Shown piece by piece: positions 14,349-23,367 of a stretch of DNA of 26,523 bases. Source of the stretch: Planctomycetota bacterium (GTDB lineage: Bacteria > Planctomycetota > SZUA-567 > JAFGNG01); the NCBI GenBank assembly GCA_016927125.1, contig JAFGNG010000222.1, forward strand, positions 1 through 26,523, given 5' to 3'. Below the pieces are notes generated by a model, which searched no databases, was not told the DNA's origin, and saw nothing but the letters and a program-made list of their open reading frames with translations. The first letter of the stretch is position 1, and each line of letters begins with the position of its first letter. The position numbers and the translations under genes are program-made.

Positions 14349-15941
14349 CTACACGCGGATTTGGCGAAGATCACGAACGCCTTCCACGGATTTAATCTTC
14401 TCGATTACCTCGGGCGTAACCTCGTTTTCAATGTTAAGGATCGTAATTGCCGAGCCATCTTCCCGCGCCCAGTTATTCATGGCGGAAATATTGATTTTGG
14501 CATCACCCAGGGTGGTGCCGACCGCGCCAATCACGCCGGGCCGGTCCTCGTTGGAAATCAACAGCATGGTTCCTTCCGGCACCGCTTCAACATAGTATCC
14601 ATCCACCATCACAATCCGCGAATGGGTACGGCCGAAGACCACGCCGGCAACCTCGTGGGCGCCGCCGGTGGAATCGATCTTCACGGTCAAGAGGCTGTGG
14701 AATTCCTTGGCGCTTTCAGTGTTGGTGATGCGAATATCAATCCCGCGTTCCTTTGCCAGCATTGGTGCGGAGACGGGGTTAACATTGCCTTCGAAGCAAC
14801 TCAAAAGGCCCATGGTGAATTGCGCGGTTACCCCACGCAAGTCACGGCTGGCGATTTCACCTGCGTAGATGAATTCCACTGTTTTGAGCTGTCCGTCAAC
14901 CAATTGCCCGGCAAAACTTCCCAGCTTGTACGCCAATTCGCCGAAGGGCGCGAGCTCAACCGCATCCCGGGCGGAGAGCGCCGGGAAGTTGAGCGCGCAG
15001 CGGACCTCATTGTTCTTCAAGGCGTCGACAATCTGGTTGGCGGCATCGATAGCCACACTAACCTGTGCTTCCGCGGTGCTGGCGCCGAGGTGCGGTGTGC
15101 AGAGCACTTTTTCATGATCTACTAACGCGCGGTCTTCCGGTGGTTCCTTGGTATAAACGTCTAAGGCCGCGCCGGCACACTTGCCGCTCTCCAGGGCTTG
15201 GAGCAGGGCGGCCTCGTCGATAATACCACCCCGCGCGCCATTCACGACCATGACCCCGTCTTTCATCAGGGCAAATTCATCACTGCCGATAATCCCGCGG
15301 GTCTCATCGGTCATCGGGGTATGCACCGAGATAAAGTCGACCTCTTTGACCATCTCCGGCACGGAGGTGTAGAGTTTGATGCCAAGGTCTTTGGCGCGCT
15401 CTTCAGTAATGAAGGGGTCAAACCCGAGCACTTTCATGTTGAAAGCCTTGCAACGGGTGGCGACCTCACAACCGATCCTGCCCAAGCCGATAATCCCGAT
15501 GGTCTTGCCATTGACTTCAGTGCCCTCGTAGAGCTTGCGGTCCCACCTGCCTTCTTTGAGGGAGGCGCAGGCCGGGGCAATGTGGCGGCAGAGGCTGAGC
15601 AGCAGGGTGACGGCCAGTTCGGCGGTGGAGACGGTATTGCCGCCGGGGGTGTTCATTACAATGGTGCCGTTCTTGCTGGCGGTCGGGATATCTACATTAT
15701 CAACACCCACTCCGGCGCGGGCGATTGCTTTCAGATTAGGGGCGCAGGAGAGGACGTCCGTGGTGAGCTTGGTGGCCGAGCGAATTATAATTGCGTCGTA
15801 TTTCGGCAATTCAACCTTTAATTCATCCGGAGACATGCCGGTCTGGATCGTTACTTCCACACCTGGGGTATTCTGTAAAATTTCCACTCCTTCTTTAGCC
15901 AGTTTGTCACTGACCAGGACCTTGATGGCCTTGTCGCTCAT
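14349..15941 (-). CDS. serA: D-3-phosphoglycerate dehydrogenase
   Basis: A 530-aa long-form PGDH catalysing the first step of serine synthesis (3-phosphoglycerate to 3-phosphohydroxypyruvate, NAD-dependent). The Rossmann motif is GLGRIG (152-157), and the catalytic triad is Arg237 (NGARGG), Glu266 (YTKEPPE) and His284 (TPHLGAST). An intervening allosteric-substrate-binding domain (~315-450) and a C-terminal ACT domain (~455-530, RPGVIGAVGTTLGD) allow serine feedback control. AAAGGAG sits 9 bases before the ATG. It lies 73 bases downstream of the pseudokinase-PilZ gene with no terminator seen between, and 9 bases upstream of pilD. Confidence 0.97.
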   Translation of the reverse strand: MSDKAIKVLVSDKLAKEGVEILQNTPGVEVTIQTGMSPDELKVELPKYDAIIIRSATKLTTDVLSCAPNLKAIARAGVGVDNVDIPTASKNGTIVMNTPGGNTVSTAELAVTLLLSLCRHIAPACASLKEGRWDRKLYEGTEVNGKTIGIIGLGRIGCEVATRCKAFNMKVLGFDPFITEERAKDLGIKLYTSVPEMVKEVDFISVHTPMTDETRGIIGSDEFALMKDGVMVVNGARGGIIDEAALLQALESGKCAGAALDVYTKEPPEDRALVDHEKVLCTPHLGASTAEAQVSVAIDAANQIVDALKNNEVRCALNFPALSARDAVELAPFGELAYKLGSFAGQLVDGQLKTVEFIYAGEIASRDLRGVTAQFTMGLLSCFEGNVNPVSAPMLAKERGIDIRITNTESAKEFHSLLTVKIDSTGGAHEVAGVVFGRTHSRIVMVDGYYVEAVPEGTMLLISNEDRPGVIGAVGTTLGDAKINISAMNNWAREDGSAITILNIENEVTPEVIEKIKSVEGVRDLRQIRV

Positions 15942-16014
15942 GGTACTTAGCTCCTTTCCTTACCAGGCTACTTTCCAGGCAGCCTTCCTAAAAAATTGAA
16001 TCAAACAAGTTAGA

Positions 16015-17718
16015 TTAATGAGAGGTGCGCAGCAATTCTTCTATAGCCTTTTCGACAGATTCTGAAACGGGCCGGATACACAATAGTTTATTACCCATGG
16101 GTTTGACAAGCCCATTTTTCTCAAAATCCGACAAAGTTCGGTCAAAAAGTCGTTTAGAAGCGCCGGTGGAGCGCATGAGATTCTCAAGTTTGATAGTATT
16201 ATCCCAGTTTTGCGCCAGGATGCGTAAAATAGCCTTATGGAGGGCGGAATTGGCCAGGGTATTGACCATGTCATAAGCAGTCTGCCGGTCGACATAATCA
16301 TTGAGGTTGCGGCGGTTATTGGTGCTGACCTCCAGGAACTGGACTCCCATCCCGATATTTCCCGGGGTATTATCGTTCCAGCGCACTATTCCCAAGGCCT
16401 CAACGCGGGAGCCGGCCCCGGGTTTCATCTCAAAGTTTAGGTTGACAAAGGAGCCGGGGGGGAGCGGCGAAGCGGTCAGGATGTAAGCGCCATTCTCGCT
16501 TAAATTCTCCAGCTTGGCAATATATTCATCCTGCTGCTCGCGGGAGATGTCCGCTCTTGAGATTTTCATCGGCATATCGGTACGGAAGCGCTTGTAACGG
16601 CGCTTATTAACCTTGGCAGGGGTTCGAGGGGGCTTGACCGCAGGCATTGGGGGCGAGGTTATCTCCAGCCGGATACGTTCCAGCTCCTGCGCCAGGTCAG
16701 AGGCGCTGGCCGGGCGTTCATGGGGTTCCCAGGAAAAGATTTTCTGTAACAGCCGGCTCATGCTGCGGGGAATTTTCAGCGTTGTTTCCTCCAGTCCCTG
16801 CAGGGGAATGATGGTTGCCTCGGTTGCAGAGTTGCTTGCCGCCGGAGCCTGCCCCGGCATGGCGCCGGTCAACATGGCGTACAGGATTACCCCCAGGCCG
16901 AAGAAATCTACCTGCGGGCTGAACTCCGCCAGGCTTTCTTCAGGGGGAAGGAAATATCCCGCGCGGATAAGTTTCTCTTTTGAATTTTTGCTGGCGAAGA
17001 GAGCGTGGGAGATACCGAATTGGGTTATGCGAACCTCCCCCTGGGGGGTGAGATATACATTCTTTGGCGACAAGCCCCAGTGCAGCAATTGCATTGAATG
17101 GGCGACCGCCAGGCCGCGGGCAATCTCAATCCCGGACTGGATAATTGTTAACAAGTCAAAACGCTTACCAGTCTGCAGGTTTGCTTCCAGGGAATCATCC
17201 TTGATGAATTCACTTACCACATAACAGGAATTCCCCTCACTGCCAACCTGGTAGACTCGCGCAATATGCGGGTGCATCAGGGCGGCGGAGCGGCGGACTT
17301 CATTAAGAAAGGTTTGCGCGCATTCCTCTTCGGCGGCAAGCTCTTCATCCAGGATAAAAACAAAGACCGGCCGCCGCAGGGCGATTTGTTCACCCCGGTA
17401 CAGCCTTCCCAAGGGGGTGCGCTCGAGTTCCTTTTCCAAACGGTAATTGCCCAGCATATTGTCCGCATCCGGATTTACATAAGGGGCGACCCGGTCCTCG
17501 AGGCTAGCCGGGAGTTCCTCGGGATTCGAACCAACTCCTGAAGAAATCACCGTCGCCTTCAGGTGATCCGCCAGCGAGAGGCCGCTCTCCATGGTGAGGG
17601 TGTTGGCAATCTCGGTGAGATCAATGGGGTTGCCGCAAGCCTTGCAGCAGAGGGTTAGGCTGGTATGGTCTGGACTCAGGAGATTCACCGCGCCACAGCT
17701 ATTGCAACTGACTTCCAA
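16015..17718 (-). CDS. Zinc ribbon - pseudokinase - PilZ - winged-helix regulatory protein
   Basis: A 567-aa cytoplasmic protein. In order: a zinc ribbon (C5-x2-C8, then C24/C25-x2-C28); a Ser/Thr-kinase fold (~91-354) that keeps the C-helix Glu, PPE and F-helix Asp but has lost all three catalytic residues; a PilZ domain (R373-x3-R377 and NLSENG 405-410) with the c-di-GMP contact motifs; and a C-terminal winged-helix-like segment (~485-555). The changes in the kinase are VAIK Lys to Phe121, HRD to HWG (213-215) and DFG to QFG (233-235). It should bind c-di-GMP but not phosphorylate. The frame is open to ATG 17796, but that extension runs through a terminator hairpin. TTG 17718 has AAGGGA at 6-base spacing and is chosen. 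The domain order is not one I recognise as described. Confidence 0.87.
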   Translation of the reverse strand: MEVSCNSCGAVNLLSPDHTSLTLCCKACGNPIDLTEIANTLTMESGLSLADHLKATVISSGVGSNPEELPASLEDRVAPYVNPDADNMLGNYRLEKELERTPLGRLYRGEQIALRRPVFVFILDEELAAEEECAQTFLNEVRRSAALMHPHIARVYQVGSEGNSCYVVSEFIKDDSLEANLQTGKRFDLLTIIQSGIEIARGLAVAHSMQLLHWGLSPKNVYLTPQGEVRITQFGISHALFASKNSKEKLIRAGYFLPPEESLAEFSPQVDFFGLGVILYAMLTGAMPGQAPAASNSATEATIIPLQGLEETTLKIPRSMSRLLQKIFSWEPHERPASASDLAQELERIRLEITSPPMPAVKPPRTPAKVNKRRYKRFRTDMPMKISRADISREQQDEYIAKLENLSENGAYILTASPLPPGSFVNLNFEMKPGAGSRVEALGIVRWNDNTPGNIGMGVQFLEVSTNNRRNLNDYVDRQTAYDMVNTLANSALHKAILRILAQNWDNTIKLENLMRSTGASKRLFDRTLSDFEKNGLVKPMGNKLLCIRPVSESVEKAIEELLRTSH

Positions 17719-17733
17719 GGCAATTCCCTTTGT

Positions 17734-17762
17734 AAAAAAAATGGCCGGAGAAAACCGGCCAT
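17734..17762 (-). terminator. Intrinsic terminator or attenuator before the pseudokinase gene
   Basis: Read on the minus strand, ATGGCCGG, loop TTTTCT, CCGGCCAT, then a run of T. The stem is a perfect 8 bp, 61 bases past the HEAT-repeat gene's stop codon. It ends only 3 bases before the AAGGGA RBS of the pseudokinase gene, so it either ends the upstream transcript or controls read-through into that gene. Confidence 0.75.
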
Positions 17763-17823
17763 GATTGTTGGAGGAACTTTTTAAACGGCATCCCACAATA
17801 AACTGCCAGCCGGCATGGCAAGA

Positions 17824-19626
17824 TTACTGATTATCGCTGGGCCGGTAATAACGATCGCGAAAATGCTCAGTGGTTCGAACCGCGGCATTGCGAATCTCCC
17901 GGAGGGATTTCTTCGCCGCTTCCAGCACCTTGCAGGTAGCTTCGTGCTTCGTAGTCAGGGTATCCAGCTCCATTTCCAGGCGCTTGTTGGCCTCAGTAAG
18001 CTTCGCGTTCTCCTCTTCCTGGCCTTTCAAGCGGCCGCGCGCGGAATTGAGCTCGGAGTTGTTGACGGTAAGGTCACGGCGTAAATTCTCGTTTTCCTCG
18101 CGCAGGTTGCGGACGATCTCGCGGATCTTCGCTACCTCCAGCTCCAGTGAGCTGCGGGCAGTCTCGGTTGACTTGAGCTGGCTGTTCAGGTTACGCAGCT
18201 TTTCTTCCAGGAGTTGGCGGGCTTCCGTGGCCTCATCGAACTCCTTGACCCTGTCTTTGAGGGTAAAGAGCTGGGCTTCGATATCAATCTTGTCGCGTTG
18301 CAGTTCCTTCACCCGGGTTTCGGAAATCCCGAGTTGCTCGGCGAACTTCTCCCGGTCTTCGGCCAGGCGGTTGGCGCGGGCAGAGGTTTCTTCCAGCTTG
18401 CGGGTCAGGACGTTCTGCTCCTCTTTGACAAAGGAGATTTCCTCGCGGAGCTGTTCGGCGAGGTCGGCCTGGGCTTCCAGGAGATCGACCTGCGCCTGGA
18501 GTTCCTGCCGGGAAGATGATTCATCAGCCAGCCGCTCCTGGGTGGCGCGGAGGTCTGTTTCCAGGGATTCCTTGAGGTCAAAGGCCGCGTCCAGTTCGCG
18601 CTCAAGATCGCGGACAATGGAAATAATATCAACCGATTCTTCCGAGACCGCGACATAATCACCGGCCTCGTGAATCTCATCTTCATCTTCTTCATCTTCT
18701 CCGTTGCGGGAGGTCAGGTCCAATTCGAGTTCCTTGATCTTGACCAGCAACTCCTTGTTCTGTTGTTCCAGCCGGCGCATAGCAGCGATGGAGGGGGTAA
18801 CCACGCCCTTGTCATCATCGCCCTTTTCCGAGCTTTCTTCCCGGCCAGAAATTTCAAGCGGGGCGCCGTCGTTATGCCAGGCGCGCAGTTTTTTAATCAG
18901 TTCCTCGCGGTCCTTGATGGAAGACGGGATATTTTTTCCGAGATAAGTTTCGGTTATGGTTCCGAGGGCGACAAACGCCTTTTCCCGCACCGCGTCATTC
19001 TTGTCTTCGAGGGAGTCAATCAGGGAGGAGACGCTCTGGTTTGCTCCGATAGTACCCAAGGCTTCAATCGCCGCGCAACGCACGATATGGCTCTTATCAT
19101 CAAGCAGGCTAAGTAGCTCCGAAACTGCTTGCTCTTCGCCAACCCAGCCAGCGCAGGTAGCGGCGCGGCAGCGGACCAGTTCGCTTTCATCGTTGAACAT
19201 CCCGAGGATGAGCCCCAGGCCTTCTTTTGCGGCCAGGCGGTATACTCCACGCAAAGCAGCCAGGCGTACCGACGGCGCCTTATCCTCCAGGGCGCGGGTA
19301 ACAACCGGAAGCGAGCCTGCCATTTCCAGTTCAGTCAAGGAAGTTACACATTCCTTGCGCACCTGGGCGGAGGTGTCGCGGGCGAGTTGGGAACTGAGGG
19401 CTTTGAGTGAAAGTTCGTGATGGATCTCGCCCATCCCCTTGGCGGCACGGGCGCGCGAAGCGATTTCTTCACTGCCGAGTTCAAAGAGATAACGGGAAAA
19501 GGTGACATTCTCCACCGCGCTGCCGAATTCAGCACCGCGGACATCCGCCGGGGTCACCTCTGAAAATTGAATACTCTCTTCTGCGGTTTCAGTTGTTTGC
19601 GGATGCGCTCCGTCACTGTCTGTCAA
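17824..19626 (-). CDS. HEAT-repeat protein with long C-terminal coiled coil
   Basis: A 600-aa protein without signal peptide or membrane segment. About five or six HEAT/PBS-lyase-type helical repeats span ~52-230, with the recurring D.s..VR..A...L pattern (e.g. DKSHIVRCAAIEALGTIG). An acidic linker follows (~309-325), then an almost unbroken heptad-rich coiled coil (~280-570). The architecture indicates a scaffold or filament-forming adaptor; no catalytic motif is seen. The start codon is TTG, supported by AAGGAG at 7-base spacing. It lies just upstream of the pseudokinase-PilZ gene on the same strand, separated by a hairpin, so the two may form a complex (inference). Confidence 0.85.
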   Translation of the reverse strand: MTDSDGAHPQTTETAEESIQFSEVTPADVRGAEFGSAVENVTFSRYLFELGSEEIASRARAAKGMGEIHHELSLKALSSQLARDTSAQVRKECVTSLTELEMAGSLPVVTRALEDKAPSVRLAALRGVYRLAAKEGLGLILGMFNDESELVRCRAATCAGWVGEEQAVSELLSLLDDKSHIVRCAAIEALGTIGANQSVSSLIDSLEDKNDAVREKAFVALGTITETYLGKNIPSSIKDREELIKKLRAWHNDGAPLEISGREESSEKGDDDKGVVTPSIAAMRRLEQQNKELLVKIKELELDLTSRNGEDEEDEDEIHEAGDYVAVSEESVDIISIVRDLERELDAAFDLKESLETDLRATQERLADESSSRQELQAQVDLLEAQADLAEQLREEISFVKEEQNVLTRKLEETSARANRLAEDREKFAEQLGISETRVKELQRDKIDIEAQLFTLKDRVKEFDEATEARQLLEEKLRNLNSQLKSTETARSSLELEVAKIREIVRNLREENENLRRDLTVNNSELNSARGRLKGQEEENAKLTEANKRLEMELDTLTTKHEATCKVLEAAKKSLREIRNAAVRTTEHFRDRYYRPSDNQ

Positions 19627-19944
19627 CGCTGTTCTCCTTCCCCTTGTGAATTAGAAACTCAAATAACCTGCCGAAGTGTTTATGACCGGCGGTTTGTCCC
19701 CAACCACCGGAACTTCATGCAGGCATCACATTGAGGTATCTATAATGCCTATAGTATTAGGGCATTCCCGCTTATACTCCCGTTTTTAACCAAGCTAATC
19801 TTGTCAGGATATTGGTAAAACCTGAAACCAGCTTGATTGGGGACTGCCAAGTGAGCTACATCATTATTTGGAAGAGCGATTTTGTCAAGATGGAAATGCC
19901 AATTTTTTACAAAACAGAAGATTTTTGACTAGGATTTCAGCTTT
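19627..19944. other. Leader/intergenic region before the HEAT-repeat gene
   Basis: 318 bases with no gene. It contains the HEAT gene's RBS at the left edge, a 6-bp inverted repeat AATGCC (19744-19749) / GGCATT (19761-19766) that could be an operator, and a candidate promoter (19860-19888). No terminator for the secreted-protein gene R is expected on this side other than weak A/T runs near 19900-19930. Confidence 0.4.
19860..19888 (-). promoter_or_regulatory. Candidate promoter of the HEAT-repeat gene
   Basis: On the minus strand a perfect TTGACA (19888-19883), a 17-base spacer and AATGAT (19865-19860, 4 of 6). It implies a leader of about 220 bases, long enough for regulation. Confidence 0.35.
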
Positions 19945-22719
19945 CTATTTGGTGAAAGTTGGAATGCCTAAGGTGTAGCTGGCTCCCGCCGCGTTGCCGG
20001 AGAGTCCGGCCATGAGATAATCCAGCTGGCTGGTATTGCCGATGATAATACTTTCCAGGCGATAGGTTTGCTTGTCCGGAAAACGTTTCTTCATCTCTGC
20101 CAGCAAGTCTATGGTTATTTCATCCGTAATGGCTGCCTGCGGGATTCCGCCAATTAAGGGGGGTTGGAGGGGCTTGGTCCCAAACAGGTGCCAGTAGTCA
20201 AAAATAAAGCTCAAATCCGGCCGGGTTCCATTGTTTAGGACGGCGAAAGTTTTTTCAGTCGGCGCAGTTAAGGCATAGATAATATCTTCCCCCCCCACCC
20301 GCAGGTGGAGGTTAACAGCCACGCCTTCGGGGATATTCAGTCGGAGCTTCATCTTGGGGGTATCTAGCAGGTTGACCGGGCGGTTAAGAATATCCTTATA
20401 GAGCACGGCAAACTCCCCGCCGCCAAAGCGGTTGGTGACCCTGACCAATCCTTCCTCCAGGGGTTCAAGGCAAACCTGGTTGGCATTCATGGCCCGCCAG
20501 GAGCGGACTTCTTCGCCAGGTTTCTGGAAGACATATTTCTCCGCTGCCATAGTAATGTTTTGGGCCACGCTATCGAGCCGGGCGTAGATAATGCCGTTAC
20601 GCTGGGTCCAGATCGCAATGTGCCCGCCGTCCGGCATGTCGGCTTCGGTCTCAGTGTAATCAAAGACGACTTTATCCTCAAACAAAACCCGGATCCGTTT
20701 GCCGAAGCGCTCAAACCGAAAACGCCGCCAGAAGAGGTGTTGATCAAAGACATTGGGTTCGAGCTTTCCATGTAAATAATATTTCTCAGGGCGAGGGAAG
20801 CGCACCTCCTCGTTGGTGCTAACCAGCTCACGTCCGCGGTAGAGGTAGGAGGCCTGGTTGGCGTGTCCCCCATACATGAAGGTATAACCGCTGAAGACAT
20901 CCTTGCCATCGGTCAGGAAGGAGAAGTTGACATCACTGCGGATATAACGGTGCTGGCGGGGTTCCCAGTTGTCACATTCCAGGGTAACGCGGTGGTCACC
21001 AATCACGTCTTTGAGCGCGTAATTGACTTCATGGATCTGGTCGCCGTCAAAAGTCCTCTTGGAAAACTGGATCGCAGCATCCAAAGAAGTGCCGGAGAAG
21101 AATTTCCACTTCGGCGCGCAGCCCCAACGCGAGGTATTTTCCCAATACCCGTAAACCGGGTACCAGTCAACCGTCGCGTCTTCAAAGAGTTCGTGTTGGA
21201 TGGAATTTGAGCGGATCTCCGGAAAAGTATCCTGGCGCAGGGTGCCTTCCCGGAAATGAAGCCCGACCAGGAGGGCATTAGGGGGGGGGCCGGTTGCCAG
21301 TTCCTGGCCATTTAAGAACAGCTTGTCCGCTCGCCTGCTAAGCGTGGAGGGTTTATGCTTAGGGAGCGGCTGCATTTTCAGGGTTTGGCCTTCCAGGTCA
21401 CGGATCACAAAGAGGGTGTCGTCGGAGGTGTTTTGCGTGAAGAAGGAAAAATCACCAAAGAAGGGAAAGCGGTAATACCTGCCCGCGTACGCAGCCTTGT
21501 CATAAGTTACTGTCATCAAGGGCCAGGCATCGGTTTCCTTGGCCCATCTGAAGAGACGGACATCACGGTCATCTTCAAGAAATTTCTGCTTATGGGAATA
21601 TGCCCGGCTCTTTTTCCCCACCAAGTGGAGAGAGTCTTTATCGTCATCCCATGCCAGTGTAGAGGTAGCCAGGAAGTCATCAAAAAGGCAATCGGCCTGA
21701 CGGACAAGCAATCCAACCTTGCCGAACTTATTCAGCTCATCAGGACAGGAAAGCACTTCGACTCCATCAATGCTTACCAGGATGGGCCGGTCTTCATAAA
21801 CCTTAACCGCGAATTTGAACCAGCGGTCGGTAGGGTAAAACATTTCACGCTTGGCCAGAACAGTCATCTGGTTTTGATAAGACTTGACCATGGCAACATA
21901 GGAATGCCCATTTTCCTTTAACAGCATTGCCTTGCAGTAATCCTGGGGATTGCGGTAGCTGAAGACCAGCCCGGCTTGCGGGAAATCGCCAGGCTTGAGA
22001 GCAACAGAGAGAGTGTAATTATTCCAGAAGGGGTATCCCGCAATCAGCATCCCATCTTCAGCTATGGCAGTACCGCGACAGATAAAAGGATTCGGTGAGG
22101 CGGCAACGTCATTCTGGGTCTGGGTTCTCCATTGGCCGGCGACAATACTCCAGGAATCATCCTTGCCAATAACCCTGCGCATGAAATCATCCGACATGTA
22201 GATAGGTTCAGTCTTATGCACCGTGATCTTGACTCCTTCGGCCGGGGAATAGATATTTACCGGCGTACTGGTTTCCAACTTATCCGTGGAGATGACTTTC
22301 CCTTGGGAATAAAACCGAATACTTTCTTCCCGGCAGGAGAATTCCAAGGGCTGGGCAGGTGAAAATTTCTCCAGAGAAGCGCCAGGGGTGTAACTCTTGC
22401 CATCTGCGGAGCGCCACATTTGAGCGCTTCCGGCATTAAGATGATAACGACAATGCTTACCCTTGGGATCGCCAATGAGAAGATAGAGCTTGGAGGATGC
22501 CGGAAAGGAATCAGAAAAGGTGATCCGGCCATAAATACTCGTTTCATAAGCAAGTTGAAGATAATCATCCGGGATTTTAAATAAATCTGCATCTACCTGG
22601 ACTTCAGAGGCATAACTATCTGATATTAAGCAGGTTATGCTTATCAGTAAGAAAATACCAACAACCGGAAATCTGGATATCCAGTTATGGTTTTCGATCA
22701 TTGTTTGGTGGATTCCCAT
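19945..22719 (-). CDS. Large secreted protein with repeated concanavalin/LamG-like beta-sandwich domains
   Basis: A 924-aa exported protein of unknown function. The signal peptide is ~14-37 (cleavage near SYA-SE). Two related jelly-roll-type domains can be seen. The first (~176-350) opens with DSWSIVAGQW and ends with ILVSIDGVEV and a GKVGLLV...LFDDF closing strand. The second (~510-720) opens with VDWYPVYGYW and closes with IRVLFEDKVVFDY and IAIWTQRNG. This is the pattern of LamG/DUF1080 glycan-binding or glycosidase-like domains. A third, distinct C-terminal region (~735-924) is beta-rich. No catalytic pair is identifiable. AAGGA precedes the ATG. It lies 18 bases after gene S, so the two form an operon. 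A polysaccharide-binding or surface role is inferred. Confidence 0.8.
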   Translation of the reverse strand: MGIHQTMIENHNWISRFPVVGIFLLISITCLISDSYASEVQVDADLFKIPDDYLQLAYETSIYGRITFSDSFPASSKLYLLIGDPKGKHCRYHLNAGSAQMWRSADGKSYTPGASLEKFSPAQPLEFSCREESIRFYSQGKVISTDKLETSTPVNIYSPAEGVKITVHKTEPIYMSDDFMRRVIGKDDSWSIVAGQWRTQTQNDVAASPNPFICRGTAIAEDGMLIAGYPFWNNYTLSVALKPGDFPQAGLVFSYRNPQDYCKAMLLKENGHSYVAMVKSYQNQMTVLAKREMFYPTDRWFKFAVKVYEDRPILVSIDGVEVLSCPDELNKFGKVGLLVRQADCLFDDFLATSTLAWDDDKDSLHLVGKKSRAYSHKQKFLEDDRDVRLFRWAKETDAWPLMTVTYDKAAYAGRYYRFPFFGDFSFFTQNTSDDTLFVIRDLEGQTLKMQPLPKHKPSTLSRRADKLFLNGQELATGPPPNALLVGLHFREGTLRQDTFPEIRSNSIQHELFEDATVDWYPVYGYWENTSRWGCAPKWKFFSGTSLDAAIQFSKRTFDGDQIHEVNYALKDVIGDHRVTLECDNWEPRQHRYIRSDVNFSFLTDGKDVFSGYTFMYGGHANQASYLYRGRELVSTNEEVRFPRPEKYYLHGKLEPNVFDQHLFWRRFRFERFGKRIRVLFEDKVVFDYTETEADMPDGGHIAIWTQRNGIIYARLDSVAQNITMAAEKYVFQKPGEEVRSWRAMNANQVCLEPLEEGLVRVTNRFGGGEFAVLYKDILNRPVNLLDTPKMKLRLNIPEGVAVNLHLRVGGEDIIYALTAPTEKTFAVLNNGTRPDLSFIFDYWHLFGTKPLQPPLIGGIPQAAITDEITIDLLAEMKKRFPDKQTYRLESIIIGNTSQLDYLMAGLSGNAAGASYTLGIPTFTK

Positions 22720-22737
22720 AGCGATTAATCCTTGCCT

Positions 22738-23367
22738 TTATTCAACACCCTGGGGAACGCGGCGGTCGAACTCATCTTCATACCAGGGGGTTAGAAAAAC
22801 TTGATCGATTCGGATGCCGTCCTCACGGTTGATTAGGTTGATCGTGTGTTTACCTGCCGGAATCTCGATGCCGCCCCTCTGCCGGTACTGCACCCAATGC
22901 CAGAATTCATAGGTAGCATCCTGGATTACCACCGGCGTTGACTCATCTATCTGGACAGCAATTGAATTACTGCATCCCCTCTGCCCGTCGATACCCCAGA
23001 AGGTCCTTGCCCAGAGGGTGTAACAACCCTTAGCCGGCAATTCAAAATCGAGGGATACTCTCCCGGAAAGATTTTTACCAGATTTGGAAGGGATTTCAAT
23101 TGCCTTTCCCCCCGCCGCGGTGGGATCATCAACGCTAACAAAGGGCTTACTGATTTGGCCTGTCAAGGCATGAAACACACAACTACCGTCAGCAAGCCAG
23201 CGAAACTGAAAAAAATCCTCGGAGGGATTATCTGAATTAACATCAACAACACCTTTATGTTCTGAACCTTTACCAGTATGAAGTTCGCTATTTTGACTAA
23301 CTAGAAACCATCCGCTGGCGCAGAGCAAAACAATTAGAATAATTTTCAGAAGCATACGTTGATTCAT
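22738..23367 (-). CDS. Membrane-anchored or secreted carbohydrate-binding-like beta-sandwich protein
   Basis: A 209-aa protein with one N-terminal hydrophobic segment (~5-24); there is no proper lipobox, so it is a signal peptide or anchor. The mature part reads as a single jelly-roll module: FELPAKGCYTLWARTFWG, an NSIAVQIDES strand, IEIPAGKHTINLINREDGIRIDQVFLT. This is the pattern of CBM6/CBM35-like modules that bind glycans. GGGGA precedes the ATG at good spacing. It is first in a two-gene operon with the large secreted beta-sandwich protein, 18 bases apart, suggesting a joint envelope or extracellular polysaccharide function. Confidence 0.75.
   Translation of the reverse strand: MNQRMLLKIILIVLLCASGWFLVSQNSELHTGKGSEHKGVVDVNSDNPSEDFFQFRWLADGSCVFHALTGQISKPFVSVDDPTAAGGKAIEIPSKSGKNLSGRVSLDFELPAKGCYTLWARTFWGIDGQRGCSNSIAVQIDESTPVVIQDATYEFWHWVQYRQRGGIEIPAGKHTINLINREDGIRIDQVFLTPWYEDEFDRRVPQGVE

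Noticed and set aside
14340..15125. 261-codon plus-strand frame over serA
   Set aside because: Antisense to serA with intact catalytic motifs; no RBS or domain.
17870..18658. 262-codon plus-strand Ser/Arg-rich frame over the coiled-coil gene
   Set aside because: The composition is what the complement of a Glu/Arg/Leu-rich coiled coil gives; not a gene.
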